NCBI GenBank assembly: GCA_029215795.1
Contig: JARDYH010000007.1
Span: 22,641,763-22,705,762, forward strand
Source of the DNA: Anniella stebbinsi
Lineage: Eukaryota; Chordata; Lepidosauria; Squamata; Anniellidae
DNA: 64,000 nucleotides
Direction of reading: 5' to 3'
In this document: in pieces, positions 33,546-45,736 of the stretch
Numbering within the stretch: the first letter of the stretch is position 1
Layout: each line of letters begins with the position of its first letter
Position numbers and translations under genes: made by a program
The notes under the pieces: generated by a model
The model's database searches: none
What the model was told of the DNA's origin: nothing
What the model saw: only the letters and a program-made list of their open reading frames with translations

Positions 33546-34290
33546 AGTGGCCTGACAGGGGGAAGCCTCACACTTCTGAGGGCTATTAAGTGCCAAACTG
33601 GAATCTGAGTCCAAGTGTGTGTGTGCATACACACACAGTTTCAGGTTCTTATATGTCCTAGAAAAAAACACGTGCCATTTTGGAGAGACAGTCTTCATTT
33701 AGTATAATCCACTATAGAATTTGTCTAATTTTATTCTGTTTAGCATATCTGCTCTCAATTAATTGAGCCCTGTCTGATAAGCCTTAGGGGGAGATGCATT
33801 TATATGTATCACAGAGGTGTGAATAAATATCCTCACATTAGCTAGTGGGTATAATTATCTCTTGAAATTGATAGTTACTATGAGATTTTTTAAAAAATCA
33901 CTCTTCTACTTCCACAACTACCAACATCATATCATTCAGACTCACACTAGTTTAAGTTTGTGTCTTGTCGCAGAAAAAAAATAGTTTTGTATACATAATG
34001 AATGGATCATTACAGGAAAACATGAACTAGGATTCTATGCTATCTATCATCTAGAAGTGTGTGCAAGTGGTCTCACAAAGTTCTCCAGCGTATTGTGGGC
34101 AGAACAATTGTGGATGCCATAAGGAGGAGAAATGATCCAAGAGTTTCTTGGAGTTTCTTGTGGAAAGGGCTCCACCATTCTCAAAGGAAGTAGCACAGCT
34201 TATTTCTTTTTTCCCTAAGTTGCTTTTTGTTTGTCCATTGTTTTTGGTGAAACAGCAAATTATCAAAATTGTGCTGTCCCCATACATTTT
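33546..34290. other. unassigned intergenic sequence
   Basis: Contains a short (TG)n/(CA)n inverted pair near 33618-33640. No gene seen. Confidence 0.4.
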
Positions 34291-34292
34291 TT

Positions 34293-34480
34293 TTGTTATT
34301 TATTATTATTTACTTATTCCATTTATATACCGCCCCATAGCCGAAGCTCTCTGGGCAGTTTACAAAAATTAAAAACATTGAACATTAAAAAAACAAAAAA
34401 ACAAACAAAACGATATACAAAATTTAAAACCATAAAAAGCATAAAAACAGGTTATAAATACAATATCATTTAAAAACAAC
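34293..34480 (-). mobile_element. LINE (L2/CR1-like) 3' end, minus strand
   Basis: 'atttatataccgccccatag' and 'ccgaagctctctgggcagtt' followed by AAAC/AATA-rich sequence, as at 1900-2090. Confidence 0.75.
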
Positions 34481-34717
34481 TATTTTCCCTAATGAAGGCT
34501 ATAGCTTTGGGGTGGTGGGTGAAGAAATGAAATAAATGGAAAGGTCTAACTTTTCTTTTGCAGTATCATGGTACTGCAATACCATCTGAATACCATTTCC
34601 CTTGCAACACCACCTCATAAGTTAGATCAAAGTGAAAAGCAAATTGGGGGAAAATAAATACTGAAATACTAGAGCATTTAGGGTAAAATCCAATGAAGCA
34701 CTTCTGCCCCTGCCAAT

Positions 34718-35005
34718 TAAGAACATAAGAAGTGCCATGCTAGATCAGACTGAGGGTCCATCTAGTCAAGCACTCTGTGCACAGTGACCAACCAGCTGTC
34801 GACCAGGGACCAACAAAACAGGACAGCACCATCCAACCCATGTTCCCCAGCAACTGGTGCACACAGGCTTACTGCCTCAGATACTGGAGGGAGCACATAA
34901 CCATCAGGGCTAGAAGCCATTGATTGCCCTTTCCTCCAGGAATTTATCCAACCCCCTTTTAAAACCAACCAAATTGCTGGCTATCATTACATGAATGAAT
35001 TATCT
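34718..35005 (+). repeat. interspersed repeat (family S), 5' part
   Basis: 'aagaacataagaagtgccat', 'gctagatcagactgagggtc', 'ccccagcaactggtgcacac' and 'actggagggagcacataacc' are in the order typical of this squamate repeat. Confidence 0.6.
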
Positions 35006-35132
35006 TCTGCCCGACCAATTGCATTGCATAGTTGTTGGGGGCTGCTTGCACAATGGAGATTTAGTACTTCCAGGGCAATCTAAAATGTATGGAAACACTC
35101 ACACAAGGGCGCTCTGCAGAGCTACTTCCATT

Positions 35133-35900
35133 TGCAAGTGTAGTGTGAAATAAAGAGTCGAGACAAGTAAATGGGATTAAAATGGGCCACTTTTTATTAA
35201 AGATCTGCAAAAGGGGAAATGAAAACCTAGGTGAGCATCTTCTATTGGCCTCTACAGGCCAAATCTTGGGATCGGGCAAAAACAATTCTCCGACTTTGGA
35301 GTGGTGCCCAATCCTAGCCCCATTTGGGGAAGGGAGGCCTTCCAGTGTTGCCCATCCCGTGCCGCATGGCTCTGAGTAGGAGAGGAGGGTTGGCCTCATA
35401 GGTAAACCTTATCCCAATGATCTGGTGCCGCAAGACTCCCAGATGTGGGCCTCAGGCACTACCCATCACCTCAACGGTGCCTGAGACTGTTCACCATTAC
35501 AAAACAGCTAAAGATGCCTGCACCTACCGCCAATATTATGTGACCAATCATTTCCAATTTACCTATCTAATACACCCCATCTGTCTTACAGTGTGAAGTA
35601 GGCAAAAAAGCTCTTAGCCAAATTAGGTTTAAGAGCAAAAAATCCCTACTTGGCCTCCTAAAGACGACCGGTGGAGCCCACACTGTCTACAGGGAGGGGA
35701 GGGAGGGAGCTGCGCAGAAGAAGGAATGCTGGCCGGGTCCATTGCCAGGCTCCTTAAGCCCTGGGGACCTAGCCCCACCCAGTGGCACCACACGAGGCCT
35801 CCAATGGTGAGCCTCCACATCTCCTCTTCTCTCTCACACACACAACTGTCCTCCTCTGCCCAATTGGATGTGGGGATGTGCATTTCTGCTCATTTGGGGG
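35133..35900 (-). mobile_element. LTR-like repeat, minus-strand relative of 18990-19790
   Basis: Read on the minus strand it has the GC-rich 'cctccctcccctccctg' block, 'gccaagtagggattttttgc', 'tgcctacttcacactgtaag' and a poly(A) signal AATAAA (near 35195), in the same order as the plus-strand copy. The TATA position is changed (cttaagg). Ends are approximate. Confidence 0.5.
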
Positions 35901-36507
35901 CTTCCCCTAGGAAGCGTAAAATATCCCATGCATACGCGATGGGTTCCACTTGTGCAGTGCAATCGGCAGGACCCAACACTTGTGGAAGGGAAACGATGGG
36001 ACAGAAAAGAAACAGTGGGGTCATAAGTGCCCCATTGGATTTTCCCCATAACGTCTCTAAATGTGATGGCAGGGCACGGAGATACAGTAGCGGTCATAAT
36101 ATGAACATAACAATGTGCGAACACTCATCATCACAACAGGTCTAACAGTAGGGAGAGGGGATCACAGTTCCCTCCCCAATCTATCAGTGGCAGCTTCAGC
36201 TTTGAGGGTGGATGGGATGTGCCCTTCGTGATGCCCCCTCTTTGAAAGGGCCTCTACTTCTTGTCAGTGTCAGAACTGCTCATCCACTTGTGGGCACTGT
36301 CTGTGGCACTAGCCAGAGGGAGAAGGCAAAGCAAATGGGATCTGCCAGGGCTTCTTCCTCTTGTCGCCACTCACTTGCTCAAGGAAAGCAGGTGAACAGG
36401 CAGCAACAGCAGGGAGCACAGCCGTCTGCTCTGGGAGTCGGAAGTAGGCCTCAGGATGGGCTCAACAATGCTGACCCCTGACACTGGCTGAACTCAAGCT
36501 GCACTAT
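35901..36507. other. unassigned sequence
   Basis: No gene or repeat assigned. CpG content is moderate near 35920-36100. Confidence 0.4.
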
Positions 36508-36674
36508 GACACCAAGGAGGATATCGCACTAAGAAAGCAGTATGAAAGTGGTATATAAAAAGCAGGAGCCGCAATACTGCTTCACAGAATATTGAAGTGC
36601 GCTGACAACTGTTGGGGCTCATAGACACACGCCACTTCCATAGTGCTGTACCCTGCTTGGTGTAGATCTGGCCT
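36508..36674. mobile_element. family A MITE
   Basis: 'acaccaaggaggatatcgca' at the left is inverted relative to 'ctgtaccctgcttggtgtag' at the right. The interior has 'gtatgaaagtggtatataaa', as in the copy at 582-1479. Confidence 0.7.
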
Positions 36675-38470
36675 AGTTCTGAATTCAATTATGCAGCACA
36701 AGTGTGTGGTAATGCAGTTTTTAGGTTAGGGGTTCCTAGCTGGGGGGATGTTCTTTGTACATTCATGACCAATGGTTAACTGCCATTCCATGAATGAAAT
36801 ACCACGTTGGGAGACCTAAGGCCTTCTGGTTCAGGTCAAAGAGAAGTGCGCTGTTGTTTGCTGTTTCATTTTGTCATTGATAGGTTTATTCGTGGTGGGG
36901 AAAGTAGTGGTTATCAAAGCAGAATCATGTTGCGTTAATCAGACTGGAGGCTGCAATGGTTCAATGCTGTGGATCTCTGAACATTTCTTTAACCTCATTA
37001 GTGATGGTGTGAAAATCCACCTGGGCAGTGGATGAGGGCAGCACATGGTGCAGGACAAAGGGGGCACAGGTCCGGGCAGAACTTACTTCCACCCAAAGTT
37101 GTGCATGTCCTTTGTCCTTTCCTCTACTATGGTAGTGGCAGCTTCCATTTGCGCAGTGGGGGGAAATTGCTTATCCCCCCCTCCACTCTAATGGTATGTG
37201 ACTTTCTTCAGTACATGTCAGCAATGTCATCACACTTGTCAGCAATGTGGCTAGAGCGAAGCATATTTTTTCTTGTATTCTCAGGAGCAGTAACAGACAT
37301 GCTCTTACTGGGGCTAGTTTTCAAATCCAATGGGGGAAATGATAAACTCTTAGGCATTCCTTAGCTGTGATCTATTACTCTGGACTCTGCCCTTCTTAGT
37401 TGAATGTTCCAAGTGTGTTAGGAGCAAAAACATCAACCCTCAAAACATCTCAAAGTACTGCTTGTCACTTCCATGATCTCTGCTCAGAATCTGTCTGGGC
37501 AAGAAAAATGGCTGCCTCTATCAAATCTGGACATCCCTATTCTGATTGGCTGATGAGGAGCGTGTTTTTGGGCCTCGTAACTCTACCTGTTGGTCTGCAG
37601 GATGAGGCATGAACATGCAGGCTCATTTGTACTTGCTGGATCAATCTGGGAAGGGGTTAGATATAGCCCCCACAGACCATTTCCACCCATATGTGTCTTA
37701 GAACTCTAAAACTTCATCCTATTAGTCTATGTCCCTTGAGGTGGGACATCTGGAAAGGCTGGGATTTCTGAGCGTCAGATCATCTTCCATCTTGCAAGGC
37801 TGAGACATCTAGGAGTGGGTAAGATTTCTGGTGAATTTAGGATGATAGGTCATCTCTGAAAACACTTAGCAAACTGACAGGACCTACCCTTCTTCATTAC
37901 TGTAATTCTCTAGTCGACTTATTTCCTTATCCTTCATTTCATTGTTTTCTAAAGCACGCTTTGAAAACCTTAAGAACACTCTTTTGTACCAGCTTTCTTT
38001 ACAAAACAATTCCAACAATTCAATTAGCTCTTAGTTAATTTAATAGAAGACTATCAGTGGCATGGGAGAATTTACTGATGTGCGGTAAAGCAGTTCAATC
38101 TGTTTAACTTTCAGCCAGATTGACTGGAAATACTTCATCATGGAAAATGGCAGAATCTCACACTTTGTGAGCTGCATCAGAAGAGTACATTAGTGGGGCA
38201 TCATTGAGTGTTGTAATGCAAATTTGCTTCAGCTCTGCATTGTGCGTTTTGTGTTACTGTCTTCCACTGCATGACAAAGCACTCTGGGAAATATGTCTAT
38301 ATCTATACATGCACAGTTTGTTACACAAAACATGCAAATGTTTGCTTAGGCTTGGAATACCATCTGGAAGAAGAGTGTTTCCTTTTTTGCAATGCAACAG
38401 ATTGCATAATTTTTCCCGTGAAATCTGGAGAAAAGCTCTGAGTGAAGAGCTGATTTAGCTCCTTTTAATC
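36675..38470. other. unassigned intergenic sequence
   Basis: No open frame with recognisable content and no repeat boundary seen. Confidence 0.4.
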
Positions 38471-38479
38471 TTTGCTTAC

Positions 38480-38800
38480 TGTTGTCTTACAGGCTGTGCA
38501 TATGTTTTGAATGACAGAAGAAGTTGTTAACTTATTAAAGCCGCCATTTTATGACAGAGTTTGCCTCCCTTAAAAAAAATAACAACAGCAACAACGTGAT
38601 TGTGCTTGCAATATCAAAAGCTAATTTTCATGGCTCATCGTAATTAATCTTAGTAAAAGTCAGGGATCTACTGCATATGCATGCCTTTTGATTTATTAGA
38701 TTAGAAATATGATGTTACGCTAGATACATTATCAATATCTCAATATAACATGTACCAAAGACAGTGCTATCAATAATAGAGATCGTGCTTCAAGAATCAT
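38480..38800. other. candidate conserved non-coding segment
   Basis: AT-rich, non-repetitive and motif-dense: homeodomain-like TAATTAAT (about 38641-38648), 'catatgcatgc' and 'gccgccattttat'. No frame is open. Proposed only from its unique, repeat-free character. Confidence 0.25.
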
Positions 38801-38931
38801 GAATTAGTCTCTGAACCGTAAAAAATAAAGGGTTCTTATTTGAAACTGAACACTTTTCTCTGAATGTTATATTTAAACAGAATACTACATTCATGTGCTA
38901 GGCATGCAAGTGACACTTTGTGTTGGGTCCA

Positions 38932-39080
38932 GATTTATGCGGGATCAGCTGTGCTGATGGAAGTGGACTTCCCTCCCCTTCCTTCCCCTGGGAGCTCTCC
39001 AACCCTAACCTTAACCCTTTCTCTGAAATCCCCTTGTTCCCCAAATCCCCTACACCTTAGAAGGGAGAAGGGGTGGAAGA
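38932..39080. repeat. family C MITE, partial
   Basis: 'gggtccagatttatgcggga' and 'gctgatggaagtggacttcc' match the left half of 51981-52230. Confidence 0.5.
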
Positions 39081-39174
39081 GTAAGTGACACTTGGCCTCA
39101 AGGACATGTCCCAGTTGGCTTAGCTCCCATTCTCCATAACAGAAGGCAAAGGAGCTGTGAAGCCAACTTGGGAA

Positions 39175-39425
39175 TCAGATGACACCTGGAGCAACCACTA
39201 TGAATGGCTACTAGTCCTAAAGGCTATATCCTACTGCCAGTATCAGAAGCAGTATGATTATGCACACCAGTTGCTGGAGAACATGGGCAGGAGGGTGCTG
39301 TTGTACTCATGTCCTGCTTGGGGGTTTCCCATGGGTAGCTGTTGGCCACTATGTCAACAGAATGCTGGATTAGATGGACCCCTGGTCTGATCCAGCATGA
39401 CTCGTCTGATGTTCTTATGCTCCAG
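39175..39425 (-). repeat. interspersed repeat (family S), minus strand
   Basis: The complement of 34718-34900: 'caccagttgctggagaacat', 'tgctggattagatggacccc' and 'ctgatccagcatgactcg'. Confidence 0.6.
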
Positions 39426-39720
39426 GCACTTGCAGAGTGCCTTTGTTTAGAAAGCTGGTTGACATCAGAGGTGGGGGTCTCTGAATTGGTCCCGGGTGTA
39501 ATCTGGCTAAGGCTTTGAGACCATTCCTATCTCCTACCATTATCTTACAGAGTCAACTCATCTGGAACAATATTAGGCTTGGAAAACATATTAACTCTGG
39601 GTAACATCGTACTGACTGCAAAAGGGGCAATCAAATGCTCGCTATGTTTATATGTGAGTACTTTTCCATTTACTGTCCTGAGTATTCATGTTATGTCTCT
39701 GTTACAAAAAAATAATAAAA
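39426..39720. other. unassigned spacer
   Basis: Nothing recognised. Confidence 0.4.
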
Positions 39721-40144
39721 TAGGGATATGAGAAATATGTTTAAGTTCATTTTTGTCAGGGTTTTACCAAGTTTGCATGTTCTGGACTGAATATTGACTC
39801 AGACGCAATTGGTGGTCAAAGTCTGAACAATTCCAAGCTTGAAATCTGATTAAAAATGCATTTGGCAACATGTGCACACTTCATAAAATAAATATATTTC
39901 AGGATGAGTATGCTTTTAATGTGGACAAGTTTCAAATAGGTATGTTTCATCAATGAGTACATATCAGAAATGTGCACAACTGATGCATACATTTGGGGGA
40001 AAAACATATGCTTGAAAATAAGCATGGATTTCATATGAAAGGGGGGGGGGAATAATCCGATACGGACTTGAGCTTGAATGAGCTTTGCGATGGAATTTGG
40101 AGAACTTCGGGCAAGCTCATGTTTTGCTGATTTGCACATCCCTA
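39721..40144 (-). mobile_element. hAT-like MITE (family E)
   Basis: Starts TAGGGATATGAGAAATATGT and ends 'ttgcacatcccta'. Its complement lines up with the copy inside L1 ORF1 (gagcttgc ... aattccat ... aagtcc). The flanking 8-mers are only loosely similar. A G-run lies at 40041-40050. Confidence 0.65.
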
Positions 40145-41835
40145 ACAAATAGACATGCACAGCAATACAACTTCCTTTCCAACAGGTTGTAGCTAGGGAT
40201 GGGTGACAATATCATTTGGTTCAGTTTGCTTTTTGTTTGTTTTTTAAATCACATTTTCCATAAATGGGTACAAAAAGAGCTTGAGATTTTAAAAGATTGA
40301 AAGTGGAAGAAAGCTAAACTGAGCTACATTGAGGTGGAGGGCTTTGAGTCCTTACCTCTTAAAAGTATTTGTATCCATGTATTCAGCCATGTTTTTGTGA
40401 GGATGTCTGTCACCAGGAAATCCAGCTCTTTTTGGGGTTGCCAGAGTTCCACGGACATCCGAGCCAGCTTCCATTTGTGAGCCAAGCCACAGGTTTTCTA
40501 CGAACTCTGGGGACTGGATCTAGTAAACCAAATTGTATACAGAAAACAGCAACAACAACACATTAGACACACAATTATAATAGCTGCTTTCTATTGGCTG
40601 AGCAAATGACAGATAGTTGTCCTAAAATGTTTCAGAAATCTATGCTGCCTGAGGAGAGGTTTGATATCCCCATTTGTGTGCGTATTTTTCCTTTTTTTTA
40701 AAAAAACAAACCCCTAATTTGAAAAGGAAACTTTTTTTGTAACTGATATGATGGCAGTTCTATAGAGAACTCACATTGGTATGGAAGTGAGCAAACCTTT
40801 TTTCCACATCGCCTTTTATGTATTTTTTTTCTTTCAATGTGCCAGAGTAATAATGCTTGGATTTGCACGTACAACTTCAACGCCCATCCTTCTCCAGCAG
40901 GAAGTCCATCTTCTGTACCAGGAGCAGAACAATGGCACTCCAGGTCTATGATCTGCAGATCCCATCATATTATTCAAACCAAAATAGTAATTGTAGAAGA
41001 AGCTATCGAGAATGATTTCTAAAGATGACAAAGCAATCCACCCAGTGAGTAATTGTGGGTTTGTGAAGAACAGTCTCTCCCCATTTTTTTTTTTAAAGTA
41101 AGCTCTAAGTTGAAAGATTTTCCTAGCTGAATTAAATTTCTCAGGAAATCTAAAAATAATAACAATGGCAGGACACGTTAAAATGTATTTTGCCTTTTGT
41201 TATAAATACTGATCAAGGGACTGTTTTCTCTTCTGGCTGGCTTATCCCATTGAATACACATACACAAAGACTCATGTGCCAAACATTATAATGAATGAAC
41301 TCCTAGCTTCCTTCCTTCCAAAAATCTAGTAACAGATCCTTATAATGAACACAACAGATACTTATAACAAACACTTATCAGGAGCCACCATTGTGAGCAA
41401 CAATGACAGCTCAGGGAATTGTATATTCCCTAAGTTGTGGAAATGATGGCCATAATGACCCCATTTACACAACATTAAAGACACAATTGCTCTATTCCGG
41501 ATGCTCCAGAAATATGCCATTTCCGGAGCTGCCATTGCTGCACACAGTGACGGTGTCCGATGAGGGCAAAAAGCCCCATGGCTTCATTGAATGCTCACCA
41601 GTAGGCAAAGAAACTCATGCAGCGCCATGAGCAGGGGTGGATGGCAGCGGTGACAACTTGGTAGGTGCCTGATGGAGCTGGATGTGGTAAGTTCTTCGAT
41701 CCCTAACTAAAAGTCTGTAATATGAGTTTGAATCTTTAGCCAGTATGGCCTTTCCAAGAGTTTTGTTGAGAAAAATCTCAAAGTAAAAGTTCTAGGGCAC
41801 TTTCCCTCTCCTCTCCTGACACCCTGATACATATG
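40145..41835. other. unassigned intergenic sequence
   Basis: A hAT-like end (tagggatgggtgac) occurs at about 40195 without a clear partner. No gene recognised. Confidence 0.4.
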
Positions 41836-41840
41836 AAGAC

Positions 41841-41869
41841 AGACAAACAAACAAACAAACAAACAAACA
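41841..41869. repeat. (CAAA)n microsatellite
   Basis: About seven copies of the tetramer. Confidence 0.9.
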
Positions 41870-42157
41870 TAAATGTCTCTAAAAATGAAGGGAAAGATTT
41901 GGCTCATACCAATCAATATCTTGATAAAATATTTTGATATTTTATTCATTGTCATTCACTAGCTCTCTCAATGGTCTCTGCATTCCCTTCTGTTTCTTTC
42001 TTTCTTTTTATTTTATTATTTTCTACCTGATCTCAGACTTTCTTTAAAAGTACAGAGAAATCCAGACCAATATCCGACAGCCATCGGTAGGTCTATTTGC
42101 TGCCCGGTGCCTCTTGGGTAAAATTCAAATGTAGATCATTGTTTGGCAGCAGTTCAA

Positions 42158-42505
42158 GGCTTTCTCTCTCCTTCTCTCTCCCTCTGTCTCTTTCTCTCTC
42201 TTTGGGCTGTGAAGTCATCAAATTTCACAAATCAAACAAAGTTTGGACCAGCCAGTTTAAGCAAGGGAAGCCCCAAAAGTAATCTTAGTTTCAGAACAAA
42301 GTTGTTGTTTTTTTGCAATCCAATTGAAAGGACCACCATCTTTTAAATCAGTCCAGAAGCATACCAGAAGTATGAATGCTTGTTTTATTTTCGAATCAGG
42401 AAGCAGAGACATGTTATGTACACATGAACACACTTGAAAGTCTCTCTCTCTCTCTCTGTCGCTTTGTGTGAGAGAGGGAGAGAGGGAGGGAGGGAGCGAG
42501 AGCGC
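42158..42505. repeat. two pyrimidine/purine simple-repeat patches
   Basis: TC-rich run at about 42160-42203, and (TC)n followed by (GA/GGA)n at about 42438-42500, which could pair as an imperfect hairpin. Unassigned sequence lies between. Confidence 0.7.
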
Positions 42506-44212
42506 ATGTGCTTATACTTGTATAAATGGAGACCCTGATGAATAGAATATTGGGGGGGGGGGGAGATCCATTCAGTCATATTTATGTGGCATGGGAAAAG
42601 AACTCTACCAAATCTTTCACTTCTATTCATCCCTAACAAACTTGGCTATTTATTGCAATTCAACCATAGATCGATGTCTCCCCAGTGTCTGAACACTTCT
42701 GGCCAGAGTTTTTTCTTAGAATTAATGGCAACATTTTGATACCAGTTAAATATCAAGGGATTGTCTGCACACTGTGTCTTTTTTTTTTTTTAGTAAGCTA
42801 TGACCAGTTTCCAGAAACTGTCCAACCCACTGAGGCTTTTAAAAATCTCCTGTGATGATTGAGAGCAGACAAAGGACTCCTTTCAATAGTGCTAATCCAC
42901 CATGATCTGGGCTACTCTAGCCCATGTGATGTATGCACAATTATTCCTCAAAGGGTGAGGAATGTGAAACAGTCACAATGCCACAGATGGGAAGGACATA
43001 TGGGGGAAAAAAACATCTCAACATAGCGAAAACAACTGTGGGGCTTTAGTTGGGAGGTTAATATACTGCTACTCTACATAGCCATTACTCACAAGTAAAG
43101 TTGACCTTTCACTAAAAAGATCTAATTTGGAAGCAGAAGGAGTAAAAAAAAAGATATGCTCACATTTCTGTTCATGGCATCTGAATTTCAGCACCAAATT
43201 AACAAGTCAAGTTGTGTTGGCTTCCCCATGCAAGCCCTGCCACTCCATGGTAAATGCCTTCTGTTTTCAGGAAGAAATGTGACATTTAAAGCATGTCACT
43301 TTTCCTCCTTGTACACTTCAGCAGGATATTTCCAGGAAGAAAATAAATGATTTAGAAGCTACTTAAACATAACACCTCCAAATCAGCATCTTAATGCGTT
43401 TGACCTTAACAGAGTGTTAGATCTTCTTGATGCATGCAGTCCCTCTCTACATGAAATTTACAAAGCTGGAGTTCAGTCTTTGTTGCTGATGGGATGGTGC
43501 AGAATAATATTAGGGATGGAGAGGTAGGTCATCTCAATCTTGCTGAGATTGTCGGTTATTTGAGGTCAATCTCGTTCCACCAATTTCCGCATGAGCTTGC
43601 AACTAAATTACTCTTTTGAAACCACAGTTTTCAACACCAGCAGAAACACATTTCACAGGAATCACAGCACCCAGTAAGAAAACGTGTTTTTTCTTTTAAA
43701 GTGGGAGGGGTAAGGCACCTTGGCAGGCACCAAGAAAGATTTCCCAGAGTGCATTGTGGCCTGCAGGAATTACATTGCCTACCCCTGCTCTTGGGTGTCT
43801 GGTAACATTAAAGAAAAAGAAAAAAAAGCCAGACAAGCAGATAGCACATCTCTCAGTTATTTTATATAAAACAATTAAGTAAGTAGCATTGTTGTTTTTA
43901 AATTCCGCTCAAAGTTTAGAAATCATCTGGCTCTTGTGTTTAATTTCTTTACAAAGTAGACAAGTGCATTTTTTCATGTTCTATCTATCTCTTACACACA
44001 CAAACACACGCACACACACACACCTAAAAGGAAATGGAAATTTATTATTAATCATACTTCTGAAAATTTAGTTTGACTGTAAATTGCATGCAGAACTGAG
44101 CTCTACCCACTTTCTGTTTCAAGCGGAAGAAAACATGAACAATTTGTCCCTGATGTTCAAAAGTCTAGTGTTGGATGAATGCATATAAAAATAGCACACA
44201 TGCAGGAGTGCT
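42506..44212. other. unassigned intergenic sequence
   Basis: G-run at 42550-42562, T-run at 42780-42792 and (CA)n at about 43996-44022. A hAT-like start (tagggatggag) appears at about 43513 with no clear end. No gene recognised. Confidence 0.4.
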
Positions 44213-44220
44213 CTGAATAT

Positions 44221-44732
44221 TAGGGGTGTGCACGGCAAAAAATATCATTTTTTATCATTATCGTCATTTCGGACCAAAAAAATATTGTCTTCATTCATAT
44301 CATAGGTGATTCATATTGTCTTCACGATAATTATCGTTAAAAAATGATATTTTTGGCAGAAAGAAAAAAAGCCTATAACTTCTGTATTTTAAAAGTTAGA
44401 GGCTTGAAACTTGGTCACAGTGCTTATGGGGTATGCCTACGTATGTGTATGAAATTTGAGATTGATCCCGCCAACTCTCAATTTTATATGAATTTTTTAA
44501 AGATTGTTTCCATTCTGACAGGTCTGACCAAGTTTCAAGCCTCTAACTTTTAAAATACAGAAGTTATAGGTATATTTATATGGCAGTCCGATAAAATGAT
44601 AAAATCGCCTGAAAATTATAATCTCCGATGGTTATCATAGGTTTTTCTATCGTATCGTTATCATAACATGTGCACAATAAAGAGCATATTGTATCATTAT
44701 CGTAAATTCTAACGATACGTTACACATCTCTA
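44221..44732. mobile_element. foldback hAT-like element with TATCGT-rich ends
   Basis: 512 bp. Ends TAGGGGTGTGCAC and 'gttacacatctcta', with perfect 8-bp flanks ctgaatat (44213-44220 and 44733-44740). Subterminal parts are degenerate runs of TATCRTT/ATCGTT words instead of ATCCG. The interior contains one copy and one inverted copy of the module 'cctataacttctgtatttta' + 'aaagtta', followed by 'cttgaaacttggtcac', the same module that repeats in the giant element at 6753-10048. Confidence 0.85.
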
Positions 44733-44740
44733 CTGAATAT

Positions 44741-45374
44741 CTTGTTTACAGCATATGTGTAACCTGGGAAAGATGAACGGCTATGCCTTGTGGCATGAGG
44801 TTTGAATAGCTAGGTCTTTAGTCCCTGCCTACAATATGATAATGACATGTGTACCCTTCCTTAAAATTTTTGAAAGCTTTCTTGATCCTCATTCTTCCTT
44901 TGAAATTCCTGGGATGTTTTGCCTGCTATTTCTCCTCAATATATCAATTCAGGTGAAATTAGGTAGTAGCTCTACCATATCATTCCATGAAGAAAACCAT
45001 GTTGAGAATAATGGGTCCTATTTTTCAAGTAATGTCCATAAAATATGGAATTGAAAAGTAGGCACAGAAATATATATGAGGCATTTTCATGTTCTTTCCA
45101 GAACATTCAATCTGATGACATGAAAATTGGGATCAGATTGGAAATTCTAAAAAGATAAGCTCATGAGTTGCAACCCCATTTGAGTTTGCAGAAGGTTCTG
45201 TTCAAGTGACATATAGATGGGAATTTTGAGGGAAGATTATAATTTAAATAAAATTAGTGAAATTCTAAGGCAGTGTTGCACATCTGCACCACTGATATTT
45301 TTATAAGTCATTTTGAAAATCTAGTTTTAATAATGACTTTGAAAATAACTTCCAGAATATAAATACCTGGATCA
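44741..45374. other. unassigned spacer
   Basis: AT-rich, nothing recognised. Confidence 0.4.
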
Positions 45375-45470
45375 CTGAGGCTGCCATCCTATCCAGACTT
45401 AATTGGGAGTAAAATCTATTGCACTCACCGGGACTTACTCCCAGGTAAACACATACAAGATTATACTGTA
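45375..45470. repeat. family D interspersed repeat
   Basis: 'gctgccatcctatccagact', 'ttgggagtaaaatctattgc' and 'gggacttactcccaggtaaa' follow the family pattern. Confidence 0.6.
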
Positions 45471-45618
45471 AGAAGCACAAGCCCATTCATCAAAACATTT
45501 ATATGCTAAGGTTGCCCAAACAGTATCCTTTATTTCCTCTGTTGTAGAACGTAAGCTGCATTTTGCAAAGTAGTCAAAGAATAAGTGTGAATTCTGATAA
45601 GCAAAAAGCACCTCACCT

Positions 45619-45640
45619 CTCTCTCTCTCTCTCTCTCTCC
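45619..45640. repeat. (TC)n microsatellite
   Basis: About ten CT units. Confidence 0.85.
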
Positions 45641-45736
45641 TATTTGATGTAGAAGCAGTGGACCTGGTTTGTGGGGAGGTTGCACTGTGTATCTCCACTA
45701 TGCTCAGCTTGTATATTTGTAAATAAACCCAAAGTG

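Noticed and set aside
39002..39018. telomere-like ccctaaccttaaccct
   Set aside because: Only two to three imperfect units inside a family C MITE fragment; not an interstitial telomeric array.
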